A stretch of DNA of 64,000 bases from the NCBI GenBank assembly GCA_003116995.1, contig BDSL01000089.1, positions 1 to 64,000 on the forward strand. The letters are read 5' to 3'. Below, piece by piece: positions 11,501 through 22,128 of this stretch (positions are counted from its first letter, which is position 1; each line of letters starts with the position of its first letter). Under the pieces are notes generated by a model. It searched no databases and was not told the DNA's origin. It saw only the letters and a list, made by a program, of their open reading frames with translations. The DNA comes from Yamagishiella unicocca. Taxonomy: Eukaryota; Chlorophyta; Chlorophyceae; Chlamydomonadales; Volvocaceae. The translations under genes and the position numbers were made by a program.

Positions 11501-12963
11501 GTGCGCGGGGGTGGGAGGGGTCGCCATTTCATTAGGAGCGCCTCCGCCTGTCACCTGTTTGACTGGGTGGCAAGCATGATGGGCACTCGGCTATTGACGC
11601 TCGTGGGGCTGTGGATGGGGGCTGCTTGGAGTGGTCGATGACCAGGAGCTGCCCCTGCGCTGACGTCCGACCTGCCGGCCCCCTTGCGCAGAGGCAAGGC
11701 CACCCACCGAGCATCCCCGTGCGTCTGCTACTGCGCCGGGCCGCCGCACCAGCGGCTACAGCCGCCAGCGCCGCTCGCAGCGGCAGCAGCAGCGGCGGCG
11801 CCGCCGCAGCAGCAGCAGATGCCGCCGCTGGCTCGGCGCCCCAGCCGGCAGCTTCACCCACCTCCACCGCCACCTCTACCTCCGCGACCGCCGGCGCCGG
11901 CGCAGCGCGGTCCAGCACTGGCGGCTCGGCCAGCGTCATGGGCGGCGGCGGCGCTGGCGGCGGCGTGTGGGAGACGTACGTGACCGCCACTAGCAGGCCG
12001 GTGCCAGCGCAGCAGGGTCTGGGCGGTGAGCCTACCAGCCTCGCGCAGCTGCTGCACCTGGTGCTCCCACACGTCTTCCCAGTACCGCACCAGCAGCAAC
12101 AACAGCACCAGCACCAGCAGCGACAGCAGCAGCAACAGGAGCTGAAGGGAGCGGCTGCAGGCTCGGGGGCCGGCCAGGGCCTGGTGGAAGCATCCACCCC
12201 CCAGGCGGGTCCCAGCGGCTGGACAGGCGACTCGGCACCCGGTGGGGCGGGGCCCTCCAGGGAGGATACTACGGCTGGCGAAGCCCTGCTGGGAGAGGCT
12301 GGCGGGGGGAAAGTGGCAGCGGCCGGCGCGGCTGCGGCAAGTGACGTAGCAGATGGGGGCGAGCCTTCGCGGCAAGAGCCGCAGAGGGCTGGAGGCGACG
12401 GTTCGGAAACTGCTGGGGCCTCAGGCGTGGGTTCCCGGAGGGAGGGTTCCGGAGCTGGGACGAGCGCGGTCGAGGTGGGCAGGTCGGCGGCCGGGGGAAC
12501 CGGGGGTTGCGCCCGGGGGGGTGAGGGGAGAGGGCCTGGGACAGAAGGGGGAGGCGCCGATGCCTCTCCTCTGGCCGACGCCGCTGATGCGGAGGGGGTA
12601 GAGGGGGCGCCGGTAGAGCGCGCGGATTCGGCGCGGTCTGTGGGAGGTGGTCTTGGGGCGGCGGCGGCAGGTGGGAAAGGTGCAGGTGCAGGAGCAGGAG
12701 CGGGAGCGGCAGCTCCAGGGATGGCAGCGGCTGCTACAGGTACGGGTGCGGGTGCGGGTGGTGGTCCGGATGGGTGGCCTGCGTGTCGTGTGCTGGTGGG
12801 CGGCATCAGTCCGCCGCTGGAGGCGCCGGTTGCGTGGCTGCACGCCGCGATGCACTCGCCTGACCTGTTCCTGTACGTGGTGGTCAGGATGGATTTGGAG
12901 GACGGCGGTGCGGGCGGCGGAGCAGGCGGAGCAGAGGTCGGGGGCTCTGGTGGTTTTCTGTAA
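8595..12963 (+). CDS. ATG5: Autophagy protein ATG5 with large low-complexity insertions
   Basis: Seven exons join in phase: 8595-8729, 9167-9229, 9514-9590, 9835-9901, 10223-10306, 11168-11320 and 11692-12963, giving 616 residues. Landmarks in order: TWHTKIPVHLSLAP, MAPRQGYL, PWFDCRGVPLKWYLPCGVLY, FMNSLKEACYI, ELWAAVQAGD, IPVRLLLRR, TATSRPVP, LLHLVLPHVFP and APVAWLHAAMHSPDLFLY. Family knowledge: ATG5 is joined through one Lys to ATG12 and, with ATG16, forms the E3-like complex for ATG8 lipidation. That Lys corresponds to K142, the last residue of exon 5. Usual length is about 275-340 residues. The excess is Ala/Gly/Gln-rich sequence at about 210-283 and 326-556, which splits the C-terminal ubiquitin-like domain. 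The TAA stop is embedded in TGTAA (12959-12963), the green-algal poly(A) motif, though this close spacing may be chance. Confidence 0.93.
9271..9411. repeat. 10-bp minisatellite in ATG5 intron 2
   Basis: About 14 nearly perfect copies of GTGCAGGTCC, one with TCCAGG. Each copy contains CAGGTCCGT, which resembles a splice donor, and GCAG, which resembles an acceptor. The array lies between the true donor at 9230 and the true acceptor ending at 9513. Confidence 0.95.
11037..11165 (+). repeat. Dispersed repeat family A, copy 1 (ATG5 intron 5)
   Basis: The core AACGTCTGTCCTAAACG, TTTTTTCTGGCATCCACGGG, TCTTCCTCGACCC matches four other copies in the window. The left part (GGTCGACATACGACCTT, CTCCAGCATGC) is shared with the copy at 46636-46762. 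The copy ends almost on the acceptor of ATG5 exon 6 (11166-11167). Confidence 0.8.
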
Positions 12964-13431
12964 ACGTTGGATGGACATTACCGGTATGTAGGTTGTGGGA
13001 AACGCAACGCTCTATTGCAGGCCAAACAGCAGCTGACCCTTGGATCACACCCGCATGTCGACACAGTCAATGTGTGCTGGGTTCACGGAATCAGGAGTGG
13101 CAACGGGCGATGCCTCCATCGGCCATCGTGCTGACACTCAGTACCCCGTGTGGGCATGCATGACCTGTACCGATTACTAGCAGCGAGCCACACACGCATT
13201 TATAAAAATCAAAAACACTACCTTCAGCAGCAGGAACGGTTTAGACTTTAAAGACTTGACAGGTCTGGAACGTACGGCGCAGCATATGCTTGCCAAGGAG
13301 ACGGCGTGAAGAATTATCACATTCGTCGGAGGCATCTGTAGGCCTCTCACGCTAACCATATGTAGCCTCTACGCCAAGTCAAAACGCCCCCTCGTTTATC
13401 GAAGACGCTTCCTGTTTCTAGCTGCGGGAAA
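12964..13431. other. ATG5 to phytochelatin synthase intergenic region
   Basis: 468 bp between two genes on the same strand. It must hold the 3' UTR of ATG5 and the promoter of the next gene. I see no repeat, RNA gene or clear promoter motif. Confidence 0.6.
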
Positions 13432-16400
13432 ATGGCGCAATCTGAAAACAAACGAACATACTACAAGCGGGCGCTTCAATCGCCACCGGCCACCGCGTTC
13501 TCTTCCGCGGAAGGTGCGGCTTCGCTGCGACCGTTTGTTTGTATAGACGGCTTCGCTGTGAGCAGCAGCCAAGCAATATGCAATCAGGAATGCAACTTGT
13601 GGTGGCAGCGCGTGATGCTGTGGTCAATGCCCGCACGGACGCACCAATTGCCACCTGCTTATGCTTGCGCGCAGGACGCGAGATATTCCGGGAGGCATTG
13701 CAACGAGGTGGCATGGTTGGATTCTTCAAGCTGATAGAACAATTCACGTGAGTTATGGCTGGAGCTGTAGTAAGTTAGGGCTTTACCTTCATGATGTGTG
13801 GTCGTGAGTAGTGCCCACCATGCTCAGATACCGGAATATATCGCAACCGAATGGACACAGAACCTAATCTACAACGCTAACCCGGAGTTCGGGGACGACA
13901 TTGCTCCCTGGCCTTTGCTTTTCTGCCTGCCGACGTCAAAGTCGGCACCTACCTCGTTTGGAGCCGGCCCAACCTGCCCTCCCCCTCCCCATGCTCGCTC
14001 TCAGCACCCAGGAGGAGCCCCAATATTGCGGCCTGGCTGCTTTGTCCATGACCCTCAATGCGCTGGGCATCGACCCGCGCCGCACCTGGAAAGGTGCCTG
14101 GCGCTGGTTCTCCGAAACCATGCTGGATTGCTGCAAAACTATGGATGAGATCAAGCGCGATGGCATCACCTTGAGCCAGGTGGGGTTGCAGGGTCCTTGC
14201 CAAAGCCATCATCTCCCAGCTGCATGGCTGCACGCCACACCCTGGGCCGGGGACCGACAGCTGGCACGGCACTCCCACTGGACTGCGCATCTCCGAAGTT
14301 CCTCCATGACTTACCCCTTCATTGCGTCTCATACCTGGCGGACCAACCCAGGCGGCCTGCTTGGCCAGATGCAACGGCGCCGACGTCTCTGTGCACCGGT
14401 ACGGCACCTTTGACGGGCGGACCTTTCGGCGGCTGCTGTCTGAGATGTGCGCCAGCGAGGTGGGTATTGGGTAGGGCGCTGATTTGGTTGGGGTTGCAAG
14501 CGAAACCCGTGTACGACGAGAAAACCGTTTGGGACATACGTTTGTGGTGGGCCCGTGGAGTGGGCAAGTGTGCCGGCAGTGGTGGGGTGGTGGACTTGGG
14601 GCTTGGAAGGTATGGTGTGGTCGGTGAGGATTTAGACGCACACACTCCTGGTGGTGGGAAGGGATGTGGGCTCTCCATCCGCACCTCTGCACCTTCCCTC
14701 ACCTCCACGTGTGCCCATGGTCGTACTTCCACTTCCACATGGTGGTGTCGTACAGGACCGCCACATGGTGGTGTCGTACAGTCGCAAGATCTTCAAGCAG
14801 AGCGGTGACGGCCACTTCAGCCCCGTGGGGGGCTACAACGAGGAGCGGGACATGGTGCTCATCCTAGACGTGGTGAGGGGGCGGGTTGGTGGACGGGCAC
14901 ACGTGAAGACAACACGGGAGGGCCACGGATTGCTGGCCGCCTGCTTCACCCACACATGCCAACTATGTAGTTCAGCAGTGACGCTGCGGCCAACACTAGA
15001 ACCCGCCCGTCCTTCCCCTCTGGCCTCCTGCTCCTCCTCCCGCTCGCACCTGCTTCTCCGGCTCCATCTGCTCCTTTGGCTCCGGCTAATCTTTGCCCCC
15101 TGCCTGCTCCCCCCGCCCCCAGGCTCGCTTCAAGTACGCGCCCCACTGGGTCCGGGTGGACGACCTGATGGAGGCCATGGCGCAGCTGGATCCGGCCATA
15201 GGTGTGTGGGGTGCGCACAGGGCGGAGGCGACAACAGGAGCATGAGAGGGCACCAGGCAGTGTAGCGTGCTGGTTGCTGGTCGGTGGGGGTATGCGAGGA
15301 AACTCGTGGGTCGGGGTCGGGTGGCGGACCTCAGCACAGACTCCATGTCCAATGGATTTTCTGAGTCGTTGCAGCACAAAGGGACCCAGACGTGCCCGTC
15401 AGCCGCTGTCAACACGTGTCCTGCTGGCTCGCCGGCCAACCGCCACACCTGGCCTCCTGGCCCCTGGTATGGTGCCCGGCACTCCGGCATCCCTGCCCCT
15501 TCTGCCCCTCCACCCCTTCTGCCCCTCACCCCTTCTGCCCCTCACCCCCTTCCCTCACACCCCCCTGCAGGCCGCCCTCGCGGCTTCCTCCTGATGGGCA
15601 GCCGCTACCCCCGCGAGTCGGCCCTGTTCTCTCTGAGCGCCACGTCAGCGGCGCAGCTGCCTTCCGTGCGCTCCGCCCTTGTGACCTCCACCACCAGCTG
15701 CAGCGCTGCGGCACCAGCCATTATGGCAGCCGACGTGCTGGGGGCCGCAGTGGACAGAAGCTGTGCTGCGACGCGTGACATCGGCGGCACCGCAGAGCGC
15801 ATCGCCTGCTGCACTGCGGCCACGTCCACTGCGGCATCTCCATTCGTCCGTGCCGCCGCAGTCCCTGGCTCCAGCCCCACCTCCGCAATCTTGCCTGCCG
15901 CACCCGTGCAGCAGCAGCTGCAGGAGCAGGCACCCTGGGCTGCCGCACCCGTGCAGCAGCAGCCGCAGGAGCAGGCACCCTGGACTGCCGCCCACCGCTT
16001 CATCATGCAGGAAGCCCCCAGCCTGCTGCAGCGCCTGCTGGCCGAACCCCCAGCGCGCGACCCCGGCAATGAAGCGCACGGGCTACCAGGCGGCGGGGAG
16101 GTGCACGGTGGGGACCAGGACGAGGAGCACGAGGAGGAGCCGGCGGAGGGGCAGGAGCCGGAGACTGCGGCAGACGCGATCAGCAATGCTGGTGCCAGCA
16201 GTGCCGGCACCGTGCCCAGCGCAGAGTCACTGGTGGCGGCGCTGGTGGCGGCGGCACCACTGGACAGCGTGTGCGCGCTGCTGACACGGCGGCCGATGCT
16301 GAGCACCGTTGGAGAGACGCGGGCGGGGCCCTGCTGCGGCTGCATTGGCGGCGTCGCCCTGCCCTCTACTGCCGCTCTGTCGGCGCCCTGCAACAGCACG

Positions 16401-18125
16401 ATATGCAGCAGCCGTGTGGTGCCACTTACGGAAGCGGCGGTGGCGGCGGTAGGGGGGTGTTGCTCTTCGACCGTCGCGCCCGAAGCCGGGACCACCGCCT
16501 CCATCGCTCCTGCTAACGCCGGCGCCGCCAGCAGCAGTGGCAGCAGCAGCTCGTCTCGCAGTGACGCTTACTCTCTGGACTCGGGGGGCAGCAGCGACAG
16601 CAGCTCGAGGTAGGCCGGTGGGGAGGGACTTTGGGTGCCGCTGGGTATGTGTGTGGTAGCATCATGCATCTGGTGTATGGTAGCATCATGTGTGATGGTA
16701 GCATCAGGAGGCATGTACCCAGTGGGGCTCACCCGGGGCTGGGTAATAACACCTCCCGACGGTGAGCTGGTGGACCTCTGTAGTTGGATCAAATCCGGCG
16801 CACCAATGTGGACGCTGATGGCAACCCTGCTGGCTACCTCAGCTCGGAGCTCCAGGGACGAATGGCCGCCCCCAAGCCCTGGCACTGCGCATTACCAGTG
16901 CACACACCCACACACGCTAACGGCTCCGGTGGCTCCGGTGTCATATCGTGTTGAACGTCCCCTCGTGGTGCTGCCCCCTCCCCGCTGCCCCGCAGGTCTG
17001 GGGGCAGTAGCAACGGCAGTAGTTGCTGTCACGGGGAGCCCCTGGAGCACCATTGCGTGCCGCCGCAGGTGCGGAGGGCGCAGATAACTTTGTGGATAAA
17101 CAAAAAAAGAGTCGTCCCTAGATTAGATTACGCAAAAGGAGGAGCGGGGCAGGAAGGGTGCAGGGCGCAAGCGCCGTTTCTGTTCCTCCGGAGGGCCAGT
17201 GCTCGCGGCCCCTGCTCCTGGCACCCCCACAACATCGACGCGCTGGGCCCGGCTCCCGCTGCTATCCCTGCTGCCTGCCGCTGCACAGGTCCAGTCGCTG
17301 GTGGCCGACGAGCTTCGCTTCACCAACATGTACAAAATGGTCAACTACTGCTTGCGCCAGCAGAGGGGATGTCCTCACATCCAGGTACCGGACCTCACCG
17401 CCTTCATGCACCCCTCACCAGCTGCAGCTAAGCCCCCTGCCGCACCGCCCGCTGCTGCTACCGCCGCCACTTCAGCTGCCCCCGATGCTCCAAGCCCCAC
17501 AGCTACTGCTGCCACGGCGCCCGAGCCAGTCGTTGCGGCTAACGCAGCACCAGCTCCGCCACCAGTCCCGGCCTCAGGATGCTGCGGTGGCGCCAACTCC
17601 ACCGGTACGGCGGACCCCTCGGCACCAGCTCCGCCACCGGTCCCGGCCTCAGGGTGCTGTGGGGGTGTTAGCTCCACCGTCGCGGCTGCTGCTGCTGTGC
17701 AGCCGCCCCCCGTGTGCGACTGCAGCGACCTGGGGCTGCCCGAGTTGGCAGCGGAGAAGCTCACCATGCTGCTGCTGCAACTACCTGAGGTGGCAGGCTG
17801 GCCAGAGCCCTCGCCGCCAGCGGTCCCGGGCCTGGGTCCTGGCTCTCAAGCGGCGGCTGACGCTGGCGCGGCGCCTCAGGCCGCCAACGGCACCGCTGGT
17901 GGCGGTAGCGCCGCCGTCCGCGTCTGTGGTCGGCCGAGGTGCCGCAAGTGCCGCCAGCGGGCGGCCGCAGCCGGCGACCGGGTCGCGGCGCTGGGGCTGG
18001 CCCGGGACAAGTGGTGCCAGATGCTGCGCCTGGCGCCGCTGGGCCTATATGCCTCCGTGCCCGTCCTGCAGGAGGAGCTGTCGTACATCCGGCTGCAACT
18101 GTCGTACATAGGCCAGAGCGCGTGA
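13432..18125 (+). CDS. PCS1: Phytochelatin synthase with long Cys-rich C-terminal region
   Basis: Nine exons join in phase: 13432-13513, 13675-13747, 14005-14179, 14352-14459, 14756-14872, 15123-15201, 15571-16609, 16996-17068 and 17289-18125, giving 860 residues. The N-terminal papain-like domain has [59 protein letters not shown] and [15 protein letters not shown]. Family knowledge: the enzyme is a gamma-glutamylcysteine dipeptidyl transpeptidase that makes phytochelatins from glutathione when metal ions are present. The catalytic triad is C60, H166 and D184, spaced exactly as Cys56/His162/Asp180 in the Arabidopsis enzyme. The C-terminal part is far longer than usual (family about 400-500 residues), with Ala/Pro/Gln-rich stretches and Cys clusters (SGCCGG twice, [25 protein letters not shown]) suited to metal sensing. 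It ends with [10 protein letters not shown], as in plant homologues. Confidence 0.93.
14490..14550 (-). repeat. Dispersed repeat family A, copy 2 (PCS intron 4)
   Basis: On minus it reads ACGTATGTCCCAAACGGTTT, TCTCGTCGTACACGGGTTT, CGCTTGCAACCCC, matching the family core in order. It lies in the intron between exons 4 and 5 of phytochelatin synthase. Confidence 0.75.
14736..14781 (+). repeat. Tandem duplication of the PCS exon 5 splice acceptor
   Basis: CACATGGTGGTGTCGTACAG occurs at 14736-14755 and again at 14762-14781. The first copy ends with the AG used as acceptor in the model; the second encodes HMVVSYS at the start of exon 5. The intron end is therefore a copy of exon sequence. Using the second AG would remove DRHMVVSYS and break the frame. 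Confidence 0.85.
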
Positions 18126-19788
18126 TGCCGTGTGTGTGTGTGTGTGTGTCCGTGAACAGGAAGAAGCACCAGGGGGAGGGAGTGACGCTTGATGTGCAGT
18201 CCTATTGGTGCTGTGGTGTGCACTCCATATCGCAGAGCGTTGCGCCGCCTGGCCAATCGGCTCGTACCCGCCCTGCTGTGCAGCAGCAAGTGGGCGGAGC
18301 CGCTGCCATGAAGGCAAGGAACGTGCCTTTGGTGACATGATTTGGGTGACGTCATCCGCGGGATATCATTTTGGTGACATCGTTTAGGTGACATCATTTG
18401 GGTGACATCACATCACTCACGCAAGTCCGGTGAACCCCCACTGCGTGCACCCGGGCGTCAAGTCGTCGAGCGAGAGCGGGCCAGGGTGTTATCAACGTGG
18501 GCTCTCAACGCGTGCTCTCAACGTATGCTCTCAACGACGTGTATGTCACGAAAGCAGGATATTATGCGTTGATAAACGGGAAAGGCGTTTGCGTCATGCT
18601 TTTGAATGAAGAGGATTGCTTACACACCGGCGCGAGATGAACCCATATTTTATTCCTTCTCGGGATCTTAGATACTTGTTCGGCAAGGTCGTGAAATGTG
18701 ATCGGATCGACCGTTGACAGCTGTTCGCAGCTCACCGTAGTAGCTTCGTATTATTGGTGCCGCGCAGACGCCGTGACTGGGCATCCGCGGTGGGCGTCGC
18801 GCGGGCACTGTGTACTAAATCGCTGGATGAACGCCGAACGAACGTGCTGTACGACACTCAGATGCCGTACCTGCGGCCTCAGCGCCCCTGCGGCTTTGAG
18901 GGGGAGGCAAGTGCGCCATGACAGGCTGCCCGTGTGGCCAGCTATCGCGCACTGCTGCTGTGTTGTCCATATCCGTGCGTTTCCCTGGATGAGTGAAGGC
19001 CTTCAAGCTGGGGCGCAGGTGATGAGATGAGCGGAATACTTTACTTTGAGGTTGAGGCATCGGTCCGATTTCCAAGTTCATTGCGGTCGATTGGACGCGC
19101 TGCGGGAATGTTGCTTAGGTTATACCCACCGCGATTAGGTGGTGGGGGACGTCGACTGGAAGGTGACGTTTGGGGATACGGTGGCCCTGCCCTGCCACAT
19201 GTTATGCGTGTAGACGTGCAGAGAGAAGCATCGGAAACCTGGCAAACTGCATATTAACAACAGAGAGGATGTTTTTTCGACAATGCTGCGAAAGCTTCCG
19301 CGAACTTTCGAGCGGACGAAATGACCCCCGGTTCCGTCGATTTCTCGGCGCTTCGCGCCACATACAAAGGCATGACTGGTCGTAGTACAAGAACAAGCTG
19401 CAAACTCATCTGCTTGTCGGCCCAAAGCGTTGCATGACAGCGAGCAGCATCGCAGGTCTGAATCCGATTTACTGGACCTACTGGACTTACGGCCAACGTA
19501 GACCGCAAGATACATTCTTCCAGAATGAGCTTGACCGCAAATTGCATCCACTTTTAAAGCTTCTATTCAATTGTCACTTGATTTCCATCATCGACCTCCA
19601 CCGACGCTGACGTACCTCGAGCTACACTGGCCCAGCGTCCGGAGCTCGCTTCGCAGTCCTTAGGCCAGCCTCATAGATCGCTTATATTTATCTCTAAAAC
19701 AGCAAGAGTATCACCGCGGCGTGCCCCAGCCGCCCCGGTGGTGTGCAGACACCGGCCTCGAGCCCGCAACCCTGCCGCCTGCACTCCA
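18126..19788. other. Intergenic region with short tandem repeats, no gene seen
   Basis: Begins with a short (TG)n tract (18131-18150) in the presumed PCS 3' UTR. A GGTGACATCATTTG-type array lies at 18334-18416. Three copies of a 15-bp CTCTCAACG motif lie near 18489-18535. The remaining open frames lack recognisable domains and plausible splice joins. The promoter of L-galactose dehydrogenase should lie at the right end. Confidence 0.6.
18334..18416. repeat. Short tandem array of GTGACATCATTTGG-type units
   Basis: About five imperfect 14-17-bp units carry TGACATCATTT or TGACGTCAT. One unit holds the palindrome TGACGTCA, a bZIP-type site in plants. It sits about 210 bp downstream of the PCS stop. 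No regulatory role can be shown. Confidence 0.7.
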
Positions 19789-21706
19789 ATGGCAGCTGTG
19801 CTGCGCGGTACAGGAGGCAGCGGCGAGGAGCGGCCAGTCGGGCCCATGCTGCCTCGGCGGCAGCTGGGCGCCACGGGGCTGGAGGTGTCGGTGCTGGGTT
19901 TCGGCGCCTCTCCACTGGGCGGCGCGTTTGGGGTGAGTTCAGATCTCTGCGCGGCCTACCGTACATGCATCACCCCTCATGACATGTCACGTAGTAATGT
20001 GTGCCGGCCGTGGCGCGAATGCGACCCCATTTCTTCACTCCGCCCCACACCACCGCCCAGCGCAAACACACGGGCCCTGGTTTGACAACCCCCCTCCCTC
20101 CGTCCCTCCTCCCGTCCCGGCCGTACGACAGCCCGTTGAGGACGCCGCGGCCGTTGACTGCGTGCACCACGCCTTCCGTCGCGGCATCAACCTCTTCGAC
20201 ACGTCGCCGTACTATGGACTGACGAAATCGGAGACGGTAAGCCTTGGGGGTCGAAAGCCTGCCCGCAGGGTCCCGTACCCTCATGCAGTGGACGAGACCT
20301 CCTCTGCGGCCGCCATCATACATTTTCTCCCCGGCATCGCCATACGCTTGCTCCCCGGCATATCACCATACGCTTGCGCCCCGCCGTCCCAGCCAGACAC
20401 CATTCTGCATTGCCTTCCGCAGGTCCTTGGCAAGGCGCTGCGCGACCTGCCCCGCTCGGAGGTGGTGCTGTCCACCAAGGTCGGTCGCTATGGCTCCGAG
20501 CCACGGGACTTCGACTTCAGCGCCGCGCGTGTGACGGCCAGCGTGGCGGAGTCCCTGGAGCGACTGCAGGTGCCGTACATTGACATCATACAGTGCCACG
20601 ACATCGAGTTTGGGGACCTGGACCAGGTGGGAGGCTGGGGGAGTGGGGGCTTGGGAGGGCTTGAGGTGGGTGGGTAGAGTGATACTCACCTGTGACCGGC
20701 AAGGAGGAAAGGTTTACGGACGGGGGAACGGTAATACCGCAACCGCAATACCGGCACCGCAACCGTCATGCCCTTGCATGCACCACTCTGTGCACTCCAG
20801 GTAGGTGCGAGACGGGCATGTCCTTCAAGCTGGCTCTCCCAACCCTGCCCCCCCCCCCCCGCAGATCGTGAACGAGACACTGCCCGCACTCGCGCACCTG
20901 CGCAGCCAGGGCCTGGTGCGCCACGTGGGCATCACCGGACTGCCCCTGGAGTCATTCCATTACGTACTCGACCGGGCGCCACCTGGCGCCGTCGACGTCG
21001 TACTGTCGTACTGCCACTACTGCATGAACGACACAACGCTGCTGGGCAGCCTGCCGTACCTCCAGTCCAAGGGCGTGGGCGTCATCAGCGCCTCGCCGTT
21101 GTGCATGGGTCTGCTCACCCGGGGGGGCCCTCCGGAGTGGCACCCGGCGCCGCCTCTGCTGCGGGAGCGGGCGGCGGCGGCGGCCGCCCACGCAACCGCT
21201 CGCGGCCAGGACATCTCCCAGCTAGGGTTGCGCTTCGGTCTGAGGTGCGGTGCAGGGAGGGGAGGGTGCGGTCCAGGGAGGGGAGGGTGCGGTGCAAGGA
21301 AACTGCAGCGGTGGGGGCTGGTGCTGGATAGGACGCGGCAACGGTGGATGTGCAAGTGTGCACGTAAGGACCGTCCTCCTGTTGCGTCGGGGTTGGAAGG
21401 AGAGGCAGGCAGCTTGGCCAGCGCCCTCCACCCCTCCCCACCCGTCATCACGCGACCCGCCTGCCGCCCAGCAGGCAACCCGACGTGTCCTCCACGCTGG
21501 TGGGTATGTTCAACCGCCAGATGGTGGATGACAACGTCGCGACCACCATGCGAGCACTGGGGGTGGAGCCGGAGGAGGCGGTGGCGGAGGGCGCAGGGGC
21601 CCCGGAGGAGGTGCTGCAGGAGGTGCTGGACATCCTGGCGCCGGTCAAGGATGTGACGTGGCCATCGGGGCGGCCACTGCCTGGCAGCCGCAAGGCGGAG
21701 CAGTGA
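19789..21706 (+). CDS. GALDH: L-galactose dehydrogenase (aldo-keto reductase)
   Basis: Five exons join in phase: 19789-19932, 20132-20236, 20423-20626, 20865-21244 and 21475-21706, giving 354 residues. Landmarks: RRQLGATGLEVSVLGFGASP, INLFDTSPYYG, STKVGRYG, SLERLQVPYIDIIQCHDIEF, VGITGLPLESFHYVLDRAPP, VLSYCHY, GVGVISASPLCMGLL, GPPEWHPAP, STLVGM and VKDVTWPSG. Family knowledge: the enzyme oxidises L-galactose to L-galactono-1,4-lactone with NAD+ in the Smirnoff-Wheeler ascorbate pathway, in the cytosol. The aldo-keto reductase tetrad D71, Y76, K102 and H142 is complete. The start is the ATG at 19789; an upstream ATG at 19738 in the same frame would add an Arg-rich stretch unlike the family. The last acceptor is a CAGCAG tandem (21469-21474), so one extra Ser is possible. 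Confidence 0.94.
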
Positions 21707-22128
21707 AGTGCGCAGGAAAGGGAGCAGCGAAAGAGAGCAGGAAAAGGAGGGCGAGGAAGAGGAGGAAGAGGAGGGTCTTGTGCTGGGTTGTGGTGGCAGG
21801 TCGGGGGGGGGAGGACCGCCCGAGCTGCAGCTGGCGGGCTGGAAGCACCCTTGGGCTGTTGGTCATTACTACTAGGAACAAAGTACCTGATTATTTGAGG
21901 GTAGATTTGACACAGGACGCCCATGTGGTGAGCATCCGACCTCACGCCAGACACCCTTCTTGCTCACTCCAAGCTCAGTTTTATCTTCCGAAGCAGCTTT
22001 CAAATACGGCCCACAACACCGGCAACTCCAAAACCCTGTCGGGCATTCACACGCAGCCGCGGCCGGGCAGCCCAAGGCCCCTCACCACAGTGCGACGCGA
22101 CTCCTACATGCTACATTGGCCCTATAGC
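21707..22128. other. Convergent intergenic region
   Basis: The 3' flanks of L-galactose dehydrogenase (plus) and the F-box gene (minus) face each other. 21715-21775 is strongly purine-rich (AGGAAGAGGAGG-type). No TGTAA signal or RNA gene was seen. Confidence 0.6.

Noticed and set aside
11532..12806. 424-codon minus frame opposite ATG5 exon 7
   Set aside because: Antisense shadow of Ala/Gly codons; the plus frame carries the conserved ATG5 blocks.
15605..16504. 299-codon minus frame opposite phytochelatin synthase exon 7
   Set aside because: Antisense shadow; the plus frame joins adjacent exons in phase.
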